DNA from: Lamprobacter modestohalophilus
Lineage (GTDB): Bacteria; Pseudomonadota; Gammaproteobacteria; Chromatiales; Chromatiaceae
Length of the DNA stretch: 64,000 bases
NCBI RefSeq assembly: GCF_016583905.1
Contig: NZ_NRRY01000007.1
Span: 62,001 to 126,000 of the forward strand
Direction: 5' to 3'
Shown: positions 42,001 through 51,700 of the stretch, piece after piece
How the letters are laid out: each line of letters begins with the position of its first letter
Numbering within the stretch: position 1 is the stretch's first letter
Notes under the pieces: generated by a model
Seen by the model: the letters and a program-made list of their open reading frames with translations, nothing else
Database searches by the model: none
Told to the model about the DNA's origin: nothing
Translations under genes and position numbers: made by a program

Positions 42001-43822
42001 CGGAGGCGATCCAGTCCAGCGGGTCTTCATCGGGCTGCGGGACTTGGCCCGGCTGGTCGATGAAGAGTCGGTGCCAGATCGCGAACTGCATCAGGCCGAA
42101 CAGCTCCCGACTGCCGCCGCGATGGGCTTGTCGTGCCGCCACCAGATCCGCAATGGCCTCGCTCCGAAACCACTCACGAACGCCCTGGTTGCGCATCAGC
42201 AGGTCGCCAATGCGTGCCGCCATCGGGCCGCTGAGCCAGTCGCCAACCGGGACATGAAAGCCGCGTTTCGGCCGCTCGAGATGCCCCGGTGGCAAACGCG
42301 GCTGAGCCCATTGGCGCAGCAGCACTTTGCCGGTTCGGCCGCGCACCTTGAGCGGGTCTGGCAACGCCAACCCAAACTCGACCAGGCGATGGTCGAGGAA
42401 GGGCACGCGACCCTCCAGCCCAAAGGCCATCAGCATGCGATCGGTCTTGACCAGTAGGTTATCCGGCAGCGCGGTGACCAGGTCGGTCTGTTGCCGACGT
42501 TGCAGGTCGGACCAGTTCCGCGGGGTCGACTGCCAGGCATCGATGAACGGCTGGCGGGCGTGAGCTGCGGCATGGCTCAGCGTCGGCCCGAACAGGCGTT
42601 GCATCCAGGTCCGCGACCATTGCGGACGGCTGCGAAAGCCGCCGCTGCCGGGGTGGAGGAGGGATTTTCCCCAACGCTCCAGTCGCGTTGGGCGGTAGCG
42701 ACGGTAACCGGCAAAGATCTCATCGCCGCCCTCGCCGGAGAAAACCACCTTGAGATCCTGTGCGGCCGTCTCGGCCAGGATCGATGTGGGCAGGCAGGCG
42801 TAGTCACGCATCAACTCGTCTGCCGCCCAGACACTGTGCGGGATGCGGGCAAACACCTGATCCAGCTCAAGCTCGAGGGCGCTGTGCTCGAAGCCGAACC
42901 AGTCGGCAACCCGTTGCGCCTCATCGAGCTCGTGCGCCATCGCCGTGCCGCGATAACCGACCGAAAAGCTCTGGATGCGTCCGGCCCCAAGCGCCTGCAG
43001 CTGACAGGCGAGCACCGCCGAGTCAAGCCCCCCGGAGAGAAAGAGTCCGAAGGGCACGTCGGCGCGCATGTGCTCGCGCATCCCTTCGGTCAGTAGGCTG
43101 TCCAACTGCTGCAGGGCTTCATCTTCGTTCAGGCTACTCGGGGCGATCTGCAACGGCGACCAATACCGATGCCGGCGAATCCGCAGATCGGCGTCGATTA
43201 CCAGCATTTCGCCCGGCAGCACGCGGCGAATCCCAGCGACAAGGGTCTCCTCACCACTGCTGAACTGCTGCAAGAGAAACTGCGCGAGCGCCTGAGGCTG
43301 GACCTGGGGTTGGTGGCCAAGCAACGGCAAGAGCGCCTTGATCTCGGAAGCAAAGGCGATGCGATCGGGGAGCTGCAGGTAGAACAGGGGCTTGATGCCC
43401 AGGCGGTCGCGGACCAGCAGCAGGCGGCGCTGGGCGGCGTCGTAGAGGGCAAAGGCATACATCCCTCGTAGACGCTCGAGGCAGCCGTCGCCGTATGCTG
43501 CATAGGCGAGCAGGATGGATTCGGAGTCTGAGCTCGAGGAGGGGTGGTGACCGAGCCGGCGCAACGCCTCGTTCAGCTCGAGGTAGTTGTAGACCTCGCC
43601 GTTGGCCGCGAGGCTGAGCCGGCCGTCGCTGGAGACCATCGGCTGATGCCCGCTGCTCAGCCCGATGATGGACAGTCGCGTCTGCACCAGCCCGACGGCG
43701 CCCTGGATGTGCACGCCCTGGTCATCTGGACCGCGATGCGCCAATTGTTCGGCCATGGCGTCGAGCACCGCTCGTTCTGGCTTGCGGCCGTGTTTCAAGA
43801 TGAATCCGGCGATGCCGCACAT
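41993..43822 (-). CDS. Glutamine-dependent asparagine synthase-like amidotransferase
   Basis: 609 residues from ATG 43822, which puts the nucleophile cysteine at position 2 (MCGIAGF). Upstream in-frame codons are therefore rejected. Class II glutaminase domain (1-about 200, with RLSIIGLSSGHQPM and ANGEVYNY), then the synthetase domain with the P-loop FLSGGLDSAVLA and FSGEGGDEIFAGYRRYRPTR. AsnB-type enzymes in polysaccharide loci commonly amidate uronic acids. Free asparagine synthesis cannot be excluded. It lies between two GT4 genes on the same strand. Confidence 0.92.
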   Translation of the reverse strand: MCGIAGFILKHGRKPERAVLDAMAEQLAHRGPDDQGVHIQGAVGLVQTRLSIIGLSSGHQPMVSSDGRLSLAANGEVYNYLELNEALRRLGHHPSSSSDSESILLAYAAYGDGCLERLRGMYAFALYDAAQRRLLLVRDRLGIKPLFYLQLPDRIAFASEIKALLPLLGHQPQVQPQALAQFLLQQFSSGEETLVAGIRRVLPGEMLVIDADLRIRRHRYWSPLQIAPSSLNEDEALQQLDSLLTEGMREHMRADVPFGLFLSGGLDSAVLACQLQALGAGRIQSFSVGYRGTAMAHELDEAQRVADWFGFEHSALELELDQVFARIPHSVWAADELMRDYACLPTSILAETAAQDLKVVFSGEGGDEIFAGYRRYRPTRLERWGKSLLHPGSGGFRSRPQWSRTWMQRLFGPTLSHAAAHARQPFIDAWQSTPRNWSDLQRRQQTDLVTALPDNLLVKTDRMLMAFGLEGRVPFLDHRLVEFGLALPDPLKVRGRTGKVLLRQWAQPRLPPGHLERPKRGFHVPVGDWLSGPMAARIGDLLMRNQGVREWFRSEAIADLVAARQAHRGGSRELFGLMQFAIWHRLFIDQPGQVPQPDEDPLDWIASDG

Positions 43823-43933
43823 AGGCAGATTCCGAGGCGAGGGGGCGGAAAACAATCAGTGCTGCCGGCGCTCGGACAAGGCAGGCCGACAGCAACTACG
43901 ATCGGTTGTGACAGATTCGTTGAGAGCCGGTAA

Positions 43934-45154
43934 TTAGTCCGCCCTAGGCTCGCCGATTCCTAACTCGGGAACGCTCATCTCCGGCCTTGCAGCGCTGAGC
44001 CCGAGCACCTCTGCATAACGCGCGGCGCTGTGGTGCGGATCGAAGCGCCCGGCACCGGCGCGCAGCTGCTCGGCCGGCAGCGGCTTCTCGAGCACCGAAC
44101 GCATCGCTTCAGCCAAGGCAACCGGGTCATCAATCGGCACCAAGGGGCCGAGCCGGCCATCGTCGAGAATATCGCGCGCGCCGCTCGGGCAGTCGGTCGA
44201 AACACAGGGCGTGCCGAGGGCGAGGGCCTCGATCAGCGCATTACTCGAGCCCTCGAACAGCGATGAGCAGACGAACAGGTCGGCAGCGGCAACATAACGA
44301 AAGGGGTTTGGCTGATAACCCAGCAATTCGATCCGATCCGCAATCCCGAGCCGCGTTGCCAGCGCCTGAAGCCGGTCCTGCTGACCGCCCTGACCACAGA
44401 TCATCAGGCGGGCATCGAGTGCCGGTGGCAGCAATGCAAAGGCGCGCAGCAACAGGCCGAAATGCTTGGCGCGCACCAGCCGCCCTACACTGACGATGAT
44501 CGGCCCGGGCTTTTGTTTGAGCCAGGGGTGCAAAATCGGCTCGCTGGCCAAGCGGGCGATGGTCTCGTTGTCGACTGGATTCAGGATGGTTTCGATGCGC
44601 GGCGATGGCTGGCGCTGTCTCGACCCCCGGCTCAGCATGCGTTGCAAGGCGGCACTGACCCCGGAAGAGTTGCCGATCAGCAGATCGGCTTGGCGATAGA
44701 GTGTAGTGAGTCGCCAGCCATTCCAGGCCGCTGTCCAGGGACTGTTGCGCTTGAGCCGTTCCGGAATATTGGTGCCAATGCGAAAAGCGGTGAAGGGTCG
44801 CTCTCCGGTCAGCTTGCGTTGCATCAGGAGGCGATGACTTCGGTCGCGATTGCTGAGGATGGCGTCTGGTCGGCGCTGGTGCAGATAATCGAGCAGCTGG
44901 ACCTCGGCCTGCTTGAGTTGCTCGAGATCGATGACGAAACACGCGACCTCGCCCCTAAGCTCGCTCAGGTCGGGATGTGTGGGACTCGGTAGCAACAGAT
45001 CGATCTCGATGCCCCGCTCGAGCAGCGCCTCCATCAGCGTTGTCATCACGCGCCCGATACCGCCACTGCCCTTGAGGAAACCAATCATCGCGAGTCGTGG
45101 TCGAGGCTCGCTTGCGCTCGCACTCGGAGACGGGAATGCCCTGTTATCGGTCAT
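43934..45154 (-). CDS. GT4 glycosyltransferase
   Basis: 406 residues from ATG 45154 (MTDNRAFPSPSAS, aagg upstream). A TTG start 15 codons earlier is possible. The acceptor domain has FLKGSGGIGRVMTTL. The donor domain has SVGRLVRAKHFGLLLRAF, SSLFEGSSNALIEALALG (EX7E) and CPSGARDIL. These last two are very close to the neighbouring GT4 at 40852-42000, so the pair may be duplicates. Promoters for this gene and the divergent ligase gene should lie in 45155-45317. A -10-like tatagt is at 45287 on the plus strand. Confidence 0.9.
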   Translation of the reverse strand: MTDNRAFPSPSASASEPRPRLAMIGFLKGSGGIGRVMTTLMEALLERGIEIDLLLPSPTHPDLSELRGEVACFVIDLEQLKQAEVQLLDYLHQRRPDAILSNRDRSHRLLMQRKLTGERPFTAFRIGTNIPERLKRNSPWTAAWNGWRLTTLYRQADLLIGNSSGVSAALQRMLSRGSRQRQPSPRIETILNPVDNETIARLASEPILHPWLKQKPGPIIVSVGRLVRAKHFGLLLRAFALLPPALDARLMICGQGGQQDRLQALATRLGIADRIELLGYQPNPFRYVAAADLFVCSSLFEGSSNALIEALALGTPCVSTDCPSGARDILDDGRLGPLVPIDDPVALAEAMRSVLEKPLPAEQLRAGAGRFDPHHSAARYAEVLGLSAARPEMSVPELGIGEPRAD

Positions 45155-45317
45155 GCTCGGTGCCTTCTTCAGTCTTGCACGAGAAACATCGTCCTTCAAA
45201 GGGAGGCGCGAGCTGCCTGGAATCCTGCGCTTGTTTCCGGGCTTGGGCGCATCTTCCTGAAGAGATGGTCAGTGATGCAGGCCGGTTATAGTACAGTGTT
45301 GAACCTTTCAACCGCTG

Positions 45318-48119
45318 TTGTTTGTCTACGTGACCACTGCAAACGCCTCGCCCGGGAACAGCCTGCTAGAGGGCCTGCGCCTATTCAGCCTCTATGGACT
45401 GTCCCTCAGCCTCTTTATGGCACCGGCTGGTGTCTCGGCTGGGCTGTTGCTGATCTGGGTTTGGTTCCTGGTGCTGTTGCTGAGTCGCCCCCAGCCCCCA
45501 CTGCCGCGCCATGGACTGGTTTGGCTGATGCTCGCGTTTGCGCTTTATGCGCTGCTGCAGCCGCTTTTACTGCGCGTTGCGAGTGCTGACCTCGCTTCAG
45601 GTTGGGAGGCAGCGTTTAGTTGGTCACAGCTCGTTGTCGTGGTGCCGATTGCCTATGCGCTGCGCGGCGAGGAGCGGCTCGTGCTGCGCTTGTTGTTGCT
45701 GGCCCTGATCGGCCTGGTGCTCGGCACCTTGTGGCGACTTGATGGGGCGCTATTGCTCGGCGATACCGAGGCATTCTTCGATTCGCGACCAGGCTTCGGT
45801 TTTCCGGCGCTGGCTTATGCCCTCTACGCAGGAACAGCCTTGATCGGCCTGTTGGTACTGCGTCGGCGCTGCTGGTATCGAACGGATGGCCGGCGACGCT
45901 GGTGGGCCCTGGCGTTATGGTTAGTGGCCCTGGCCATGCTGGCTGAAGCCGTGGTACTGACCCAGTCCCGTGGTAGCTGGCTTGGATTGATCCTGGTGGC
46001 GCTTCTCGGGGTGGGGTTATGGCTGCGCGGGCCATGGCGCTATGACGGTCGGATTCCACGCCTGCAGTTGCTGGTGGTCGCGGCTGCGATCCTATTGTTG
46101 ATTGGATTGAACGCGAGCAAGATCGGCGAGCGTCTGAATGAGGAGCAAGCGGTCGCCGAGCAACTGCTGCGGGGCGAGACACCCGCTGATCAGATCACCT
46201 CGTTGACATTGCGTTGGCATGCCCAGCGCTTTGGCCTAGCGCTCTGGCGCGAACGGCCCTGGCTCGGCTGGGGATCTGGTACCAGCTATTCGCTGATGGT
46301 CGCCAGCGTCGCTGCGAGGGCTGTTGAGAACGAAATGGACGCACTCTCTACGGGGGCATTGGCTGAGGCTGAGCGCATGGAAGCCATTCGTGGTGGCATG
46401 CAGACTGTTGTGGACGAGAGGCTGGCCGCCGCTGCGGAAGGCATTTGGCATCCCGACGATGGTGTGCTCAAGCATCTCCACAACAGCTACTTGGAGCTAC
46501 TGGCGCAATTGGGCCTAGTCGGCTTCGGGCTCTGGATGCTGATTGCCATGCTGATGGTTTGGACGCTCTACGACGGGGTTCGGAGTGGAAGGCTGAGTCG
46601 GGATTTGGGCCTATTTCTGATCCTCTCATTGTCGTATTTGGCGGTCTGGAGTCTGTTCAACTTCCGCATGGTGCACCAGGATTTTCGCGGCTATTGGGGG
46701 CTGCTTGCCGGTGCTGTGCTGAGCATAGCGTTGTACCGGCGCGGCGAGCTGGCCGTCGACACTGCGCCGTCTGGCAGCCAGGCTGAAGCGCCGCGTAAAG
46801 CTGTGGACGGATCGAGTTCGGAGGTTCAAACGCCGCCTAAAGCTGTGGGCCGATCTAGGTCGGGGGCTGAAGCGCCGCGTATCCTGCTCGTCCGGCTAAG
46901 CGCGATCGGCGACATCGTGTTTGCCTCGCCGTTGATTGCGAGCGCAAGGCGCGCCTATCCGCGGGCGCATCTGGCCTGGCTGGTGCAGCCGGAGTGTGCG
47001 CCGCTGCTCGCGCAGCATCCTGATCTTGACGAGGTGATCGAGTGGCCAATGCCGCGGTGGCGCCGCCTTTGGCGACAACGGCGTCTGTTTCGTCTGATGG
47101 GGGAGGTTGGTGTCGCGGTGAAAGCGCTGCGTGCGCGTCGCTTCGATCTGGCGATTGATCTGCAGGGGTTGTTGAAGAGTGCGCTGCCGGTGTTCTGGAG
47201 TGGCGCGCGGGAGCGGATCGGACTCGGCTCGCGCGAGGGTGGGCAATGGCTGATGACGCGTGCCCTAGGGCGTGGTAACGATGGCGCCCGGGTCAGCTCC
47301 GAGTATCGACACCTGGCATCCAGTCTGGGCTGGCCAACCGATGACTTCCGGCTGCGGGTCTATCCGGGTAGCGCGGCCGAGGCTGAGGCCGAGGCGCTGA
47401 TCGCTCAGTCTGGCTTGAGCGCCGGTTATGCCGTCATCTGTCCGTTCACGACGCGTGCGCAGAAGCATTGGTTTGATGCGCGCTGGAGCAGGCTCGCGAG
47501 ACAGATTCAGACGCGCTTTGGGCTGCCGACACTGATGCTGGGAGGGCCGGCCGACCTCGAGGCTGCGCAGTCGATCCTGGCTGGAGCCGGCAGGCCCGCT
47601 GAGGCTGAAACGAGCGCTGAAAACAAGGCTGCACAGGGCGCGGATCCGGTGGCAGAGAAGGGCGTGGAGACGGGGCACAAAACGGCCGTTGAATCGGGTG
47701 TTGCAACCAGCCTCAGGACAGCGCCCAATGATCGGCGAGCCGGCGTTGGACCTGCTGGGTCGGCCAGCGCAAACAACCCTCGACCGCTGCTGAGCCTGGT
47801 TGGCAAGACCAGCCTGCTCGCTGCTGCTGCGCTGATCCGGCGCGCGCGCTTGCTGGTTGGCGTCGATACCGGACTCAGCCACATGGGTATCGCTTTTGAT
47901 CGGCCGACCCTGCTGCTGTTTGGCTCGACCTGTCCCTATACCGAGACCGGCAGCGCAACCGCGCGTGTGCTCTATCACCCGCTGCCCTGCTCACCCTGTC
48001 GACGGCGGCCGACCTGTGACGGCGCCTTCACCTGTATGCGCGAGATTCAGGTCGATGAGGTCATGGCGGCGCTCGCCGAGCTGCTCGACCTGGCAGACTT
48101 GCCAGCGGACCAGGCATGA
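45318..48119 (+). CDS. O-antigen ligase fused to GT9 heptosyltransferase
   Basis: 933 residues in one open frame. Residues about 20-475 are an O-antigen ligase/Wzy-like protein with about ten membrane helices, LTQSRGSWLGL and the periplasmic loop ending HNSYLELLAQLGLVG (H388). Residues 476-520 are a repeated linker. From R521 a complete GT9 domain follows: RILLVRLSAIGDIVFASPL, QGLLKSALP, CPFTTRAQKHW, VDTGLSHMG and the C-terminal Cys cluster CSPCRRRPTC. A low-complexity insert (about 757-815) interrupts it. The start is uncertain: TTG 45318 or GTG 45330, neither with a good ribosome site. ATGA overlap with the next gene. Confidence 0.9.
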   Translation: MFVYVTTANASPGNSLLEGLRLFSLYGLSLSLFMAPAGVSAGLLLIWVWFLVLLLSRPQPPLPRHGLVWLMLAFALYALLQPLLLRVASADLASGWEAAFSWSQLVVVVPIAYALRGEERLVLRLLLLALIGLVLGTLWRLDGALLLGDTEAFFDSRPGFGFPALAYALYAGTALIGLLVLRRRCWYRTDGRRRWWALALWLVALAMLAEAVVLTQSRGSWLGLILVALLGVGLWLRGPWRYDGRIPRLQLLVVAAAILLLIGLNASKIGERLNEEQAVAEQLLRGETPADQITSLTLRWHAQRFGLALWRERPWLGWGSGTSYSLMVASVAARAVENEMDALSTGALAEAERMEAIRGGMQTVVDERLAAAAEGIWHPDDGVLKHLHNSYLELLAQLGLVGFGLWMLIAMLMVWTLYDGVRSGRLSRDLGLFLILSLSYLAVWSLFNFRMVHQDFRGYWGLLAGAVLSIALYRRGELAVDTAPSGSQAEAPRKAVDGSSSEVQTPPKAVGRSRSGAEAPRILLVRLSAIGDIVFASPLIASARRAYPRAHLAWLVQPECAPLLAQHPDLDEVIEWPMPRWRRLWRQRRLFRLMGEVGVAVKALRARRFDLAIDLQGLLKSALPVFWSGARERIGLGSREGGQWLMTRALGRGNDGARVSSEYRHLASSLGWPTDDFRLRVYPGSAAEAEAEALIAQSGLSAGYAVICPFTTRAQKHWFDARWSRLARQIQTRFGLPTLMLGGPADLEAAQSILAGAGRPAEAETSAENKAAQGADPVAEKGVETGHKTAVESGVATSLRTAPNDRRAGVGPAGSASANNPRPLLSLVGKTSLLAAAALIRRARLLVGVDTGLSHMGIAFDRPTLLLFGSTCPYTETGSATARVLYHPLPCSPCRRRPTCDGAFTCMREIQVDEVMAALAELLDLADLPADQA
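46781..46881 (+). repeat. 42-bp repeat in the ligase-GT9 linker
   Basis: ggctgaagcgccgcgta occurs at 46781-46797 and again at 46865-46881. Between them is a middle copy with cgccgc(c)taaagctgtgg, giving a 42-base (14-residue) period. Peptide units read EAPRKAVDGSSSEV, QTPPKAVGRSRSGA, EAPR. The last unit runs directly into the first strand of the GT9 domain, so the array grew exactly at the domain junction. Confidence 0.85.
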
Positions 48120-49210
48120 GGGTGTTGCATGTCGAGGGTGGGGCGCACCTGTACGGCGGTGCACTGCAGTTGCTCTACCTGCTGGAGGGGCTGTCAGCGC
48201 GCGGTGTCGACAATCATCTGGCCTGCCGCCGCGGCTGCGAACTCGCGACCCGCGCCGCACCCTTCGCTCAGGTCCGCGAGATGCCGATGGGCGGCGATCT
48301 CGATGTGCTGATGATCGGCCGCCTGTATCGCGTGATTCGCCAGACGCGGCCGGACCTCGTTCACCTTCACAGTCGCATCGGTGCCGATCTGATGGGCGGT
48401 ATCGCCGCACGTCTGGCTGGCGTTCCGGTGCTGCATACGCGCCGCGTCGACAATCCCGAGCCGAGGCTGCTGGTGGCGACCAAGTACCGACTTCACGATC
48501 GGGTGATCGCGATCTCCGAAGGCATCGAGCGCGTGCTGCTCGCCGAAGGCCTGCCGGCAGCCAAGCTGCGCTTGGTGCGCAGTGCGGTGCCAGCGGAGCG
48601 ATATGCGCAGCCCTGCCGCGTGCAGCTGATCAGCCAACGCCTCGGACTGCCGGAAGACGCGTTGCTAGTCGGTGTCGTCGCGCAGTTGATCGAGCGCAAG
48701 GGGCACGGTTTGCTGTTAGAGGCGCTGCCGAGGTTGCTCGCCGAGCAGCCGCGGCTGCAGGTGCTGTTCTTTGGTCAGGGTCCGCTGGCGGCTGCGCTCG
48801 AACAGCAGATCGGCGCCGCCGGACTGCGCGGGCGAGTCCATCTGACCGGCTTCCGCGATGATCTGCCGGAACTGCTGCCCTGTCTGGCGCTATTGGTGCA
48901 TCCGGCGTTGATGGAGGGGCTTGGTGTCTCGCTCTTGCAGGCGGCCGCGGCTGGGGTGCCGATCATTGCCAGTCGGGTGGGTGGTATTCCGGAGGCGGTT
49001 GAGGACGGTGTCACCGGTATGCTGACGCCGCCCGGCGATGTGGTCGCACTAGAGCAGGCGATACGGGCACTGCTGTCTGACCCACAGCTGCGCGAGCGGC
49101 TCGGTCGAGCTGGCGCAGAGCGGGTTCGACGCGATTTCTGCGTGGAGGCCATGGTTGAGGGTAACCTTTGGGTCTATCGCGAACTGCTTGGGAGGCTCCG
49201 TCATGAATGA
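48116..49210 (+). CDS. GT4 glycosyltransferase
   Basis: 364 residues. It begins MRVLHVEGGAHLYGGALQLLYL, a GT-B acceptor domain with the G-rich loop, and has ARLAGVPVLHTRRVDNP. The donor domain has VAQLIERKGHGLLLEALP, HPALMEGLGVSLLQAAAAG and ASRVGGIPEAVEDG. It overlaps the ligase-GT9 gene by four bases and the next GT4 by eight. Sugar specificity is unknown. Position next to a heptosyltransferase and waaA suggests LPS core assembly. Confidence 0.92.
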   Translation: MRVLHVEGGAHLYGGALQLLYLLEGLSARGVDNHLACRRGCELATRAAPFAQVREMPMGGDLDVLMIGRLYRVIRQTRPDLVHLHSRIGADLMGGIAARLAGVPVLHTRRVDNPEPRLLVATKYRLHDRVIAISEGIERVLLAEGLPAAKLRLVRSAVPAERYAQPCRVQLISQRLGLPEDALLVGVVAQLIERKGHGLLLEALPRLLAEQPRLQVLFFGQGPLAAALEQQIGAAGLRGRVHLTGFRDDLPELLPCLALLVHPALMEGLGVSLLQAAAAGVPIIASRVGGIPEAVEDGVTGMLTPPGDVVALEQAIRALLSDPQLRERLGRAGAERVRRDFCVEAMVEGNLWVYRELLGRLRHE

Positions 49211-50387
49211 CAGCGAAAGATCACGCCCAGGGTCGGAGGCTGCCGGCCATGCTGGCGCTACCGCTCAGCCAGAGGCTCAGTGGCCATCCAGCTTGCAGCT
49301 GATTGGGAGTAAGGGGCTTGGCGGCGCCGAGCGTTGGTTTCAGCGCTTTTGCGATGCGCTGGCCGATCGCGGCGCGCCGGCCGCGATCGGTATCCGCGCC
49401 GGTAGTGGCCTGGACAAGGCGCGCGCGGAGGGGATCGGTGCACAGCTACCCTGTCATCGGCTGCCGTTCCGAACGGTTTGGGACCCCTTGTCGCGCGGTG
49501 CGATCGATCAGCTGGTGAAACGCCTCCAGCCCGCGATCGTGCAGACCTACATGGGCCGTGCGACGCGCTTGACGCGCTTGACGGACCTGCCGCGACGCAC
49601 TGGCTTGGCTGGATCGGCTAGGCCGCTGCATCTGACACGACTTGGCGGCTACTATGAGCTGTCTCCGTATCGTCATGCCGATGCCTGGATCGGCAACACG
49701 CGCCAGCTCTGTGACTGGATGGTGCAGCAGGGTCTGCCGGCCGAACGCGTTTTTCATCTCTACAATTTCGTCGATCCGCCACCGCGCCTTCAAAGCGACA
49801 GTCAGGATTTGCGCCGAACGCTCGGCTTAAGCCCAGATGAGCAACTGTTGATCTGCATGGGTCGGTTCGTTACCTTCAAGGGGCATCGATATCTTCTCGA
49901 TGCGCTTGCGCGCTTGCCTGTCGAGCTTGGCGGTCGGCGCTGGCGCCTGTTGATGCTCGGCGATGGACCTTTGCGGGAGGATTTGCACCAGCAGGCACAG
50001 GCGCTCGGGATCATGGATCGCATCCTTTGGCTTGGTTGGCGCCCAGAGCCAGCGCCCTATCTCCAGCTCGCCGATCTCGTGGTGTTTCCATCACTCGATG
50101 CCGAGCCCATGGGAAATGTGATCCTCGAGGCCTGGGCCTGGCGGCTGCCATTGGTGACGGCATCATTCCGCGGGGCGCGCGAGATCGTCCGCCATGGGGA
50201 GGATGCTTGGTGCGTGCCTTGCGCCGATGGGCCGGCGTTGGCGCAAGGTATTCAGCAATTGCTGGAGGAGCCCTTGTTGGCGGAGGCGTTGGTCGAGCGC
50301 GGCGCAGAGCGCGTCGAACAAGAATTCTCGCGTGCTGCGATCATGCAGCAGTACTGGGAGCTCTATGTCGATCTCGCCGATGGCTAA
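49203..50387 (+). CDS. GT4 glycosyltransferase
   Basis: 394 residues from ATG 49203, with ggaggctcc upstream inside the previous gene. The first 40 residues are disordered. The body has LIGSKGLGGAERWFQRFCDAL and HLTRLGGYYELS, then MGRFVTFKGHRYLLDAL, FPSLDAEPMGNVILEAWAW and FRGAREIVRHGED. It resembles LPS-core GT4 enzymes that act on heptose or Kdo. That resemblance is loose. It overlaps both neighbours by eight bases, so the three-gene run into waaA is translationally coupled. Confidence 0.91.
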   Translation: MNDSERSRPGSEAAGHAGATAQPEAQWPSSLQLIGSKGLGGAERWFQRFCDALADRGAPAAIGIRAGSGLDKARAEGIGAQLPCHRLPFRTVWDPLSRGAIDQLVKRLQPAIVQTYMGRATRLTRLTDLPRRTGLAGSARPLHLTRLGGYYELSPYRHADAWIGNTRQLCDWMVQQGLPAERVFHLYNFVDPPPRLQSDSQDLRRTLGLSPDEQLLICMGRFVTFKGHRYLLDALARLPVELGGRRWRLLMLGDGPLREDLHQQAQALGIMDRILWLGWRPEPAPYLQLADLVVFPSLDAEPMGNVILEAWAWRLPLVTASFRGAREIVRHGEDAWCVPCADGPALAQGIQQLLEEPLLAEALVERGAERVEQEFSRAAIMQQYWELYVDLADG

Positions 50388-51663
50388 TCGCCTTTACTCA
50401 TTCCTGCTCTTGCTCTTGCTGCCGCTGGTGTTGCTGCGCCTGTTCTGGCGCGGTTATCGGAATCCGGCTTACCTGGAGCGCTGGCCCGAGCGCATCGGGC
50501 TTTGGCGTCGGCCGTTGCGTCCCGTCGACATTTGGATTCACGCGGTTTCGGTAGGTGAGGTGCAGGCGATGCAGCCGCTGATTCGCGAGCTGCTCGGCCG
50601 CGAGCCGGCGATGGCGCTGTTGGTCAGTACGACGACACCGACCGGCGCGCGACGGCTGCACGCCTTGTTCGGTGAGCGGGCCCAACATGTCTTTACGCCC
50701 TATGACCTGCCCTGGATCATGCGCCGATTCTTGAACCGGACCCGGCCTCGGTTGGTGATGGTGGTCGAAACCGAGATCTGGCCGAACCTGCTTGCGGTCT
50801 GCGCTGAGCGCGCGATCCCGGTCATCCTCGCGAATGCACGGATGTCACCGCGCTCGGCGCGAGGTTATGCCCGCGTTGGCCCATTCACCGCGCAGACCCT
50901 CGGTCGCTTTGCGCGTATCGCAGCGCAGAGCCAACCCGATGCCGAGCGTTTTATTCAGCTCGGCGCGGCGGCGGATCGGGTGCAGGTGACGGGCAGCATC
51001 AAGTTCGACGTGCGTTTACCGGCGAGCCTGCGTGACCGCGCCGAGGTTCTGCGCCGTGGTTGGGGTGTCAACCGTCCGGTTTGGGTCGCCGCTAGCACCC
51101 ATGAGGGCGAGGAGGAGCCGCTGCTGGCGGTGCAGCGCCGGCTGCGGCAGTCGTTCGCGGAGGCCTTGCTGGTCTTGGTGCCGCGCCATCCAGAGCGTTT
51201 CGATCGGGTTGCGGCCTTGGTGCATCGTGAGGGCATGACGATGGTGCGTCGCAGTGATGGTTGCGGTTGCGATGCTGCCTGCTCGGTCTATCTGGCCGAT
51301 AGCATGGGCGAGCTGCCGCTGTTCTTGGCGGCCGCGGATGTGGCCTTTATCGGTGGGAGCCTGGTGCCGATCGGCGGTCACAACCTGTTGGAGGCGGCGG
51401 CATTAGCCGTCCCCGTCGCGATTGGCCCACACTGCTTCAACTTTGCCGAGATCACTCGGCTCCTGGTGGCCGAGGAGGGTGCGGTGCAGGTGAAAGACGC
51501 GCAAGCCTTGGCCCCGCTGCTCGAGGCCTGGCTTGGCGATGCCGCTGAGCGTGCCCGGATCGGAGAGAACGGCGCTGCCTTCGTCGCACGTAACTGCGGT
51601 GCGCTGCAGCGCCTGCTGGCGCTACTCGACTCCGAGCTCGGCCACATCAAGCCGACTGCTTGA
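50380..51663 (+). CDS. waaA: 3-deoxy-D-manno-octulosonic acid transferase
   Basis: Adds Kdo to lipid IVA at the inner membrane, the first step of LPS core. 427 residues from ATG 50380. In-frame codons upstream lie inside the previous gene. N-terminal membrane anchor (YSFLLLLLLPLVLLRLFW), then the GT30 domain with the catalytic glutamate E60 in WIHAVSVGEVQA, ETEIWPNLL, ANARMSPRSARGY and GGSLVPIGGHNLLEAAALAVPV. Last gene of the plus-strand glycan run. Kdo enzyme identity is firm. Mono- or bifunctionality cannot be read. Confidence 0.96.
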   Translation: MANRLYSFLLLLLLPLVLLRLFWRGYRNPAYLERWPERIGLWRRPLRPVDIWIHAVSVGEVQAMQPLIRELLGREPAMALLVSTTTPTGARRLHALFGERAQHVFTPYDLPWIMRRFLNRTRPRLVMVVETEIWPNLLAVCAERAIPVILANARMSPRSARGYARVGPFTAQTLGRFARIAAQSQPDAERFIQLGAAADRVQVTGSIKFDVRLPASLRDRAEVLRRGWGVNRPVWVAASTHEGEEEPLLAVQRRLRQSFAEALLVLVPRHPERFDRVAALVHREGMTMVRRSDGCGCDAACSVYLADSMGELPLFLAAADVAFIGGSLVPIGGHNLLEAAALAVPVAIGPHCFNFAEITRLLVAEEGAVQVKDAQALAPLLEAWLGDAAERARIGENGAAFVARNCGALQRLLALLDSELGHIKPTA

Positions 51664-51700
51664 TGCGCCTAGCCGGCGATTCGATCGGCGTCTGTTGTGG

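Noticed and set aside
47857..48861. 334-codon plus-strand frame across the GT9 and GT4 genes
   Set aside because: Out of frame with two well-supported genes. The product is arginine- and proline-rich with no family features.
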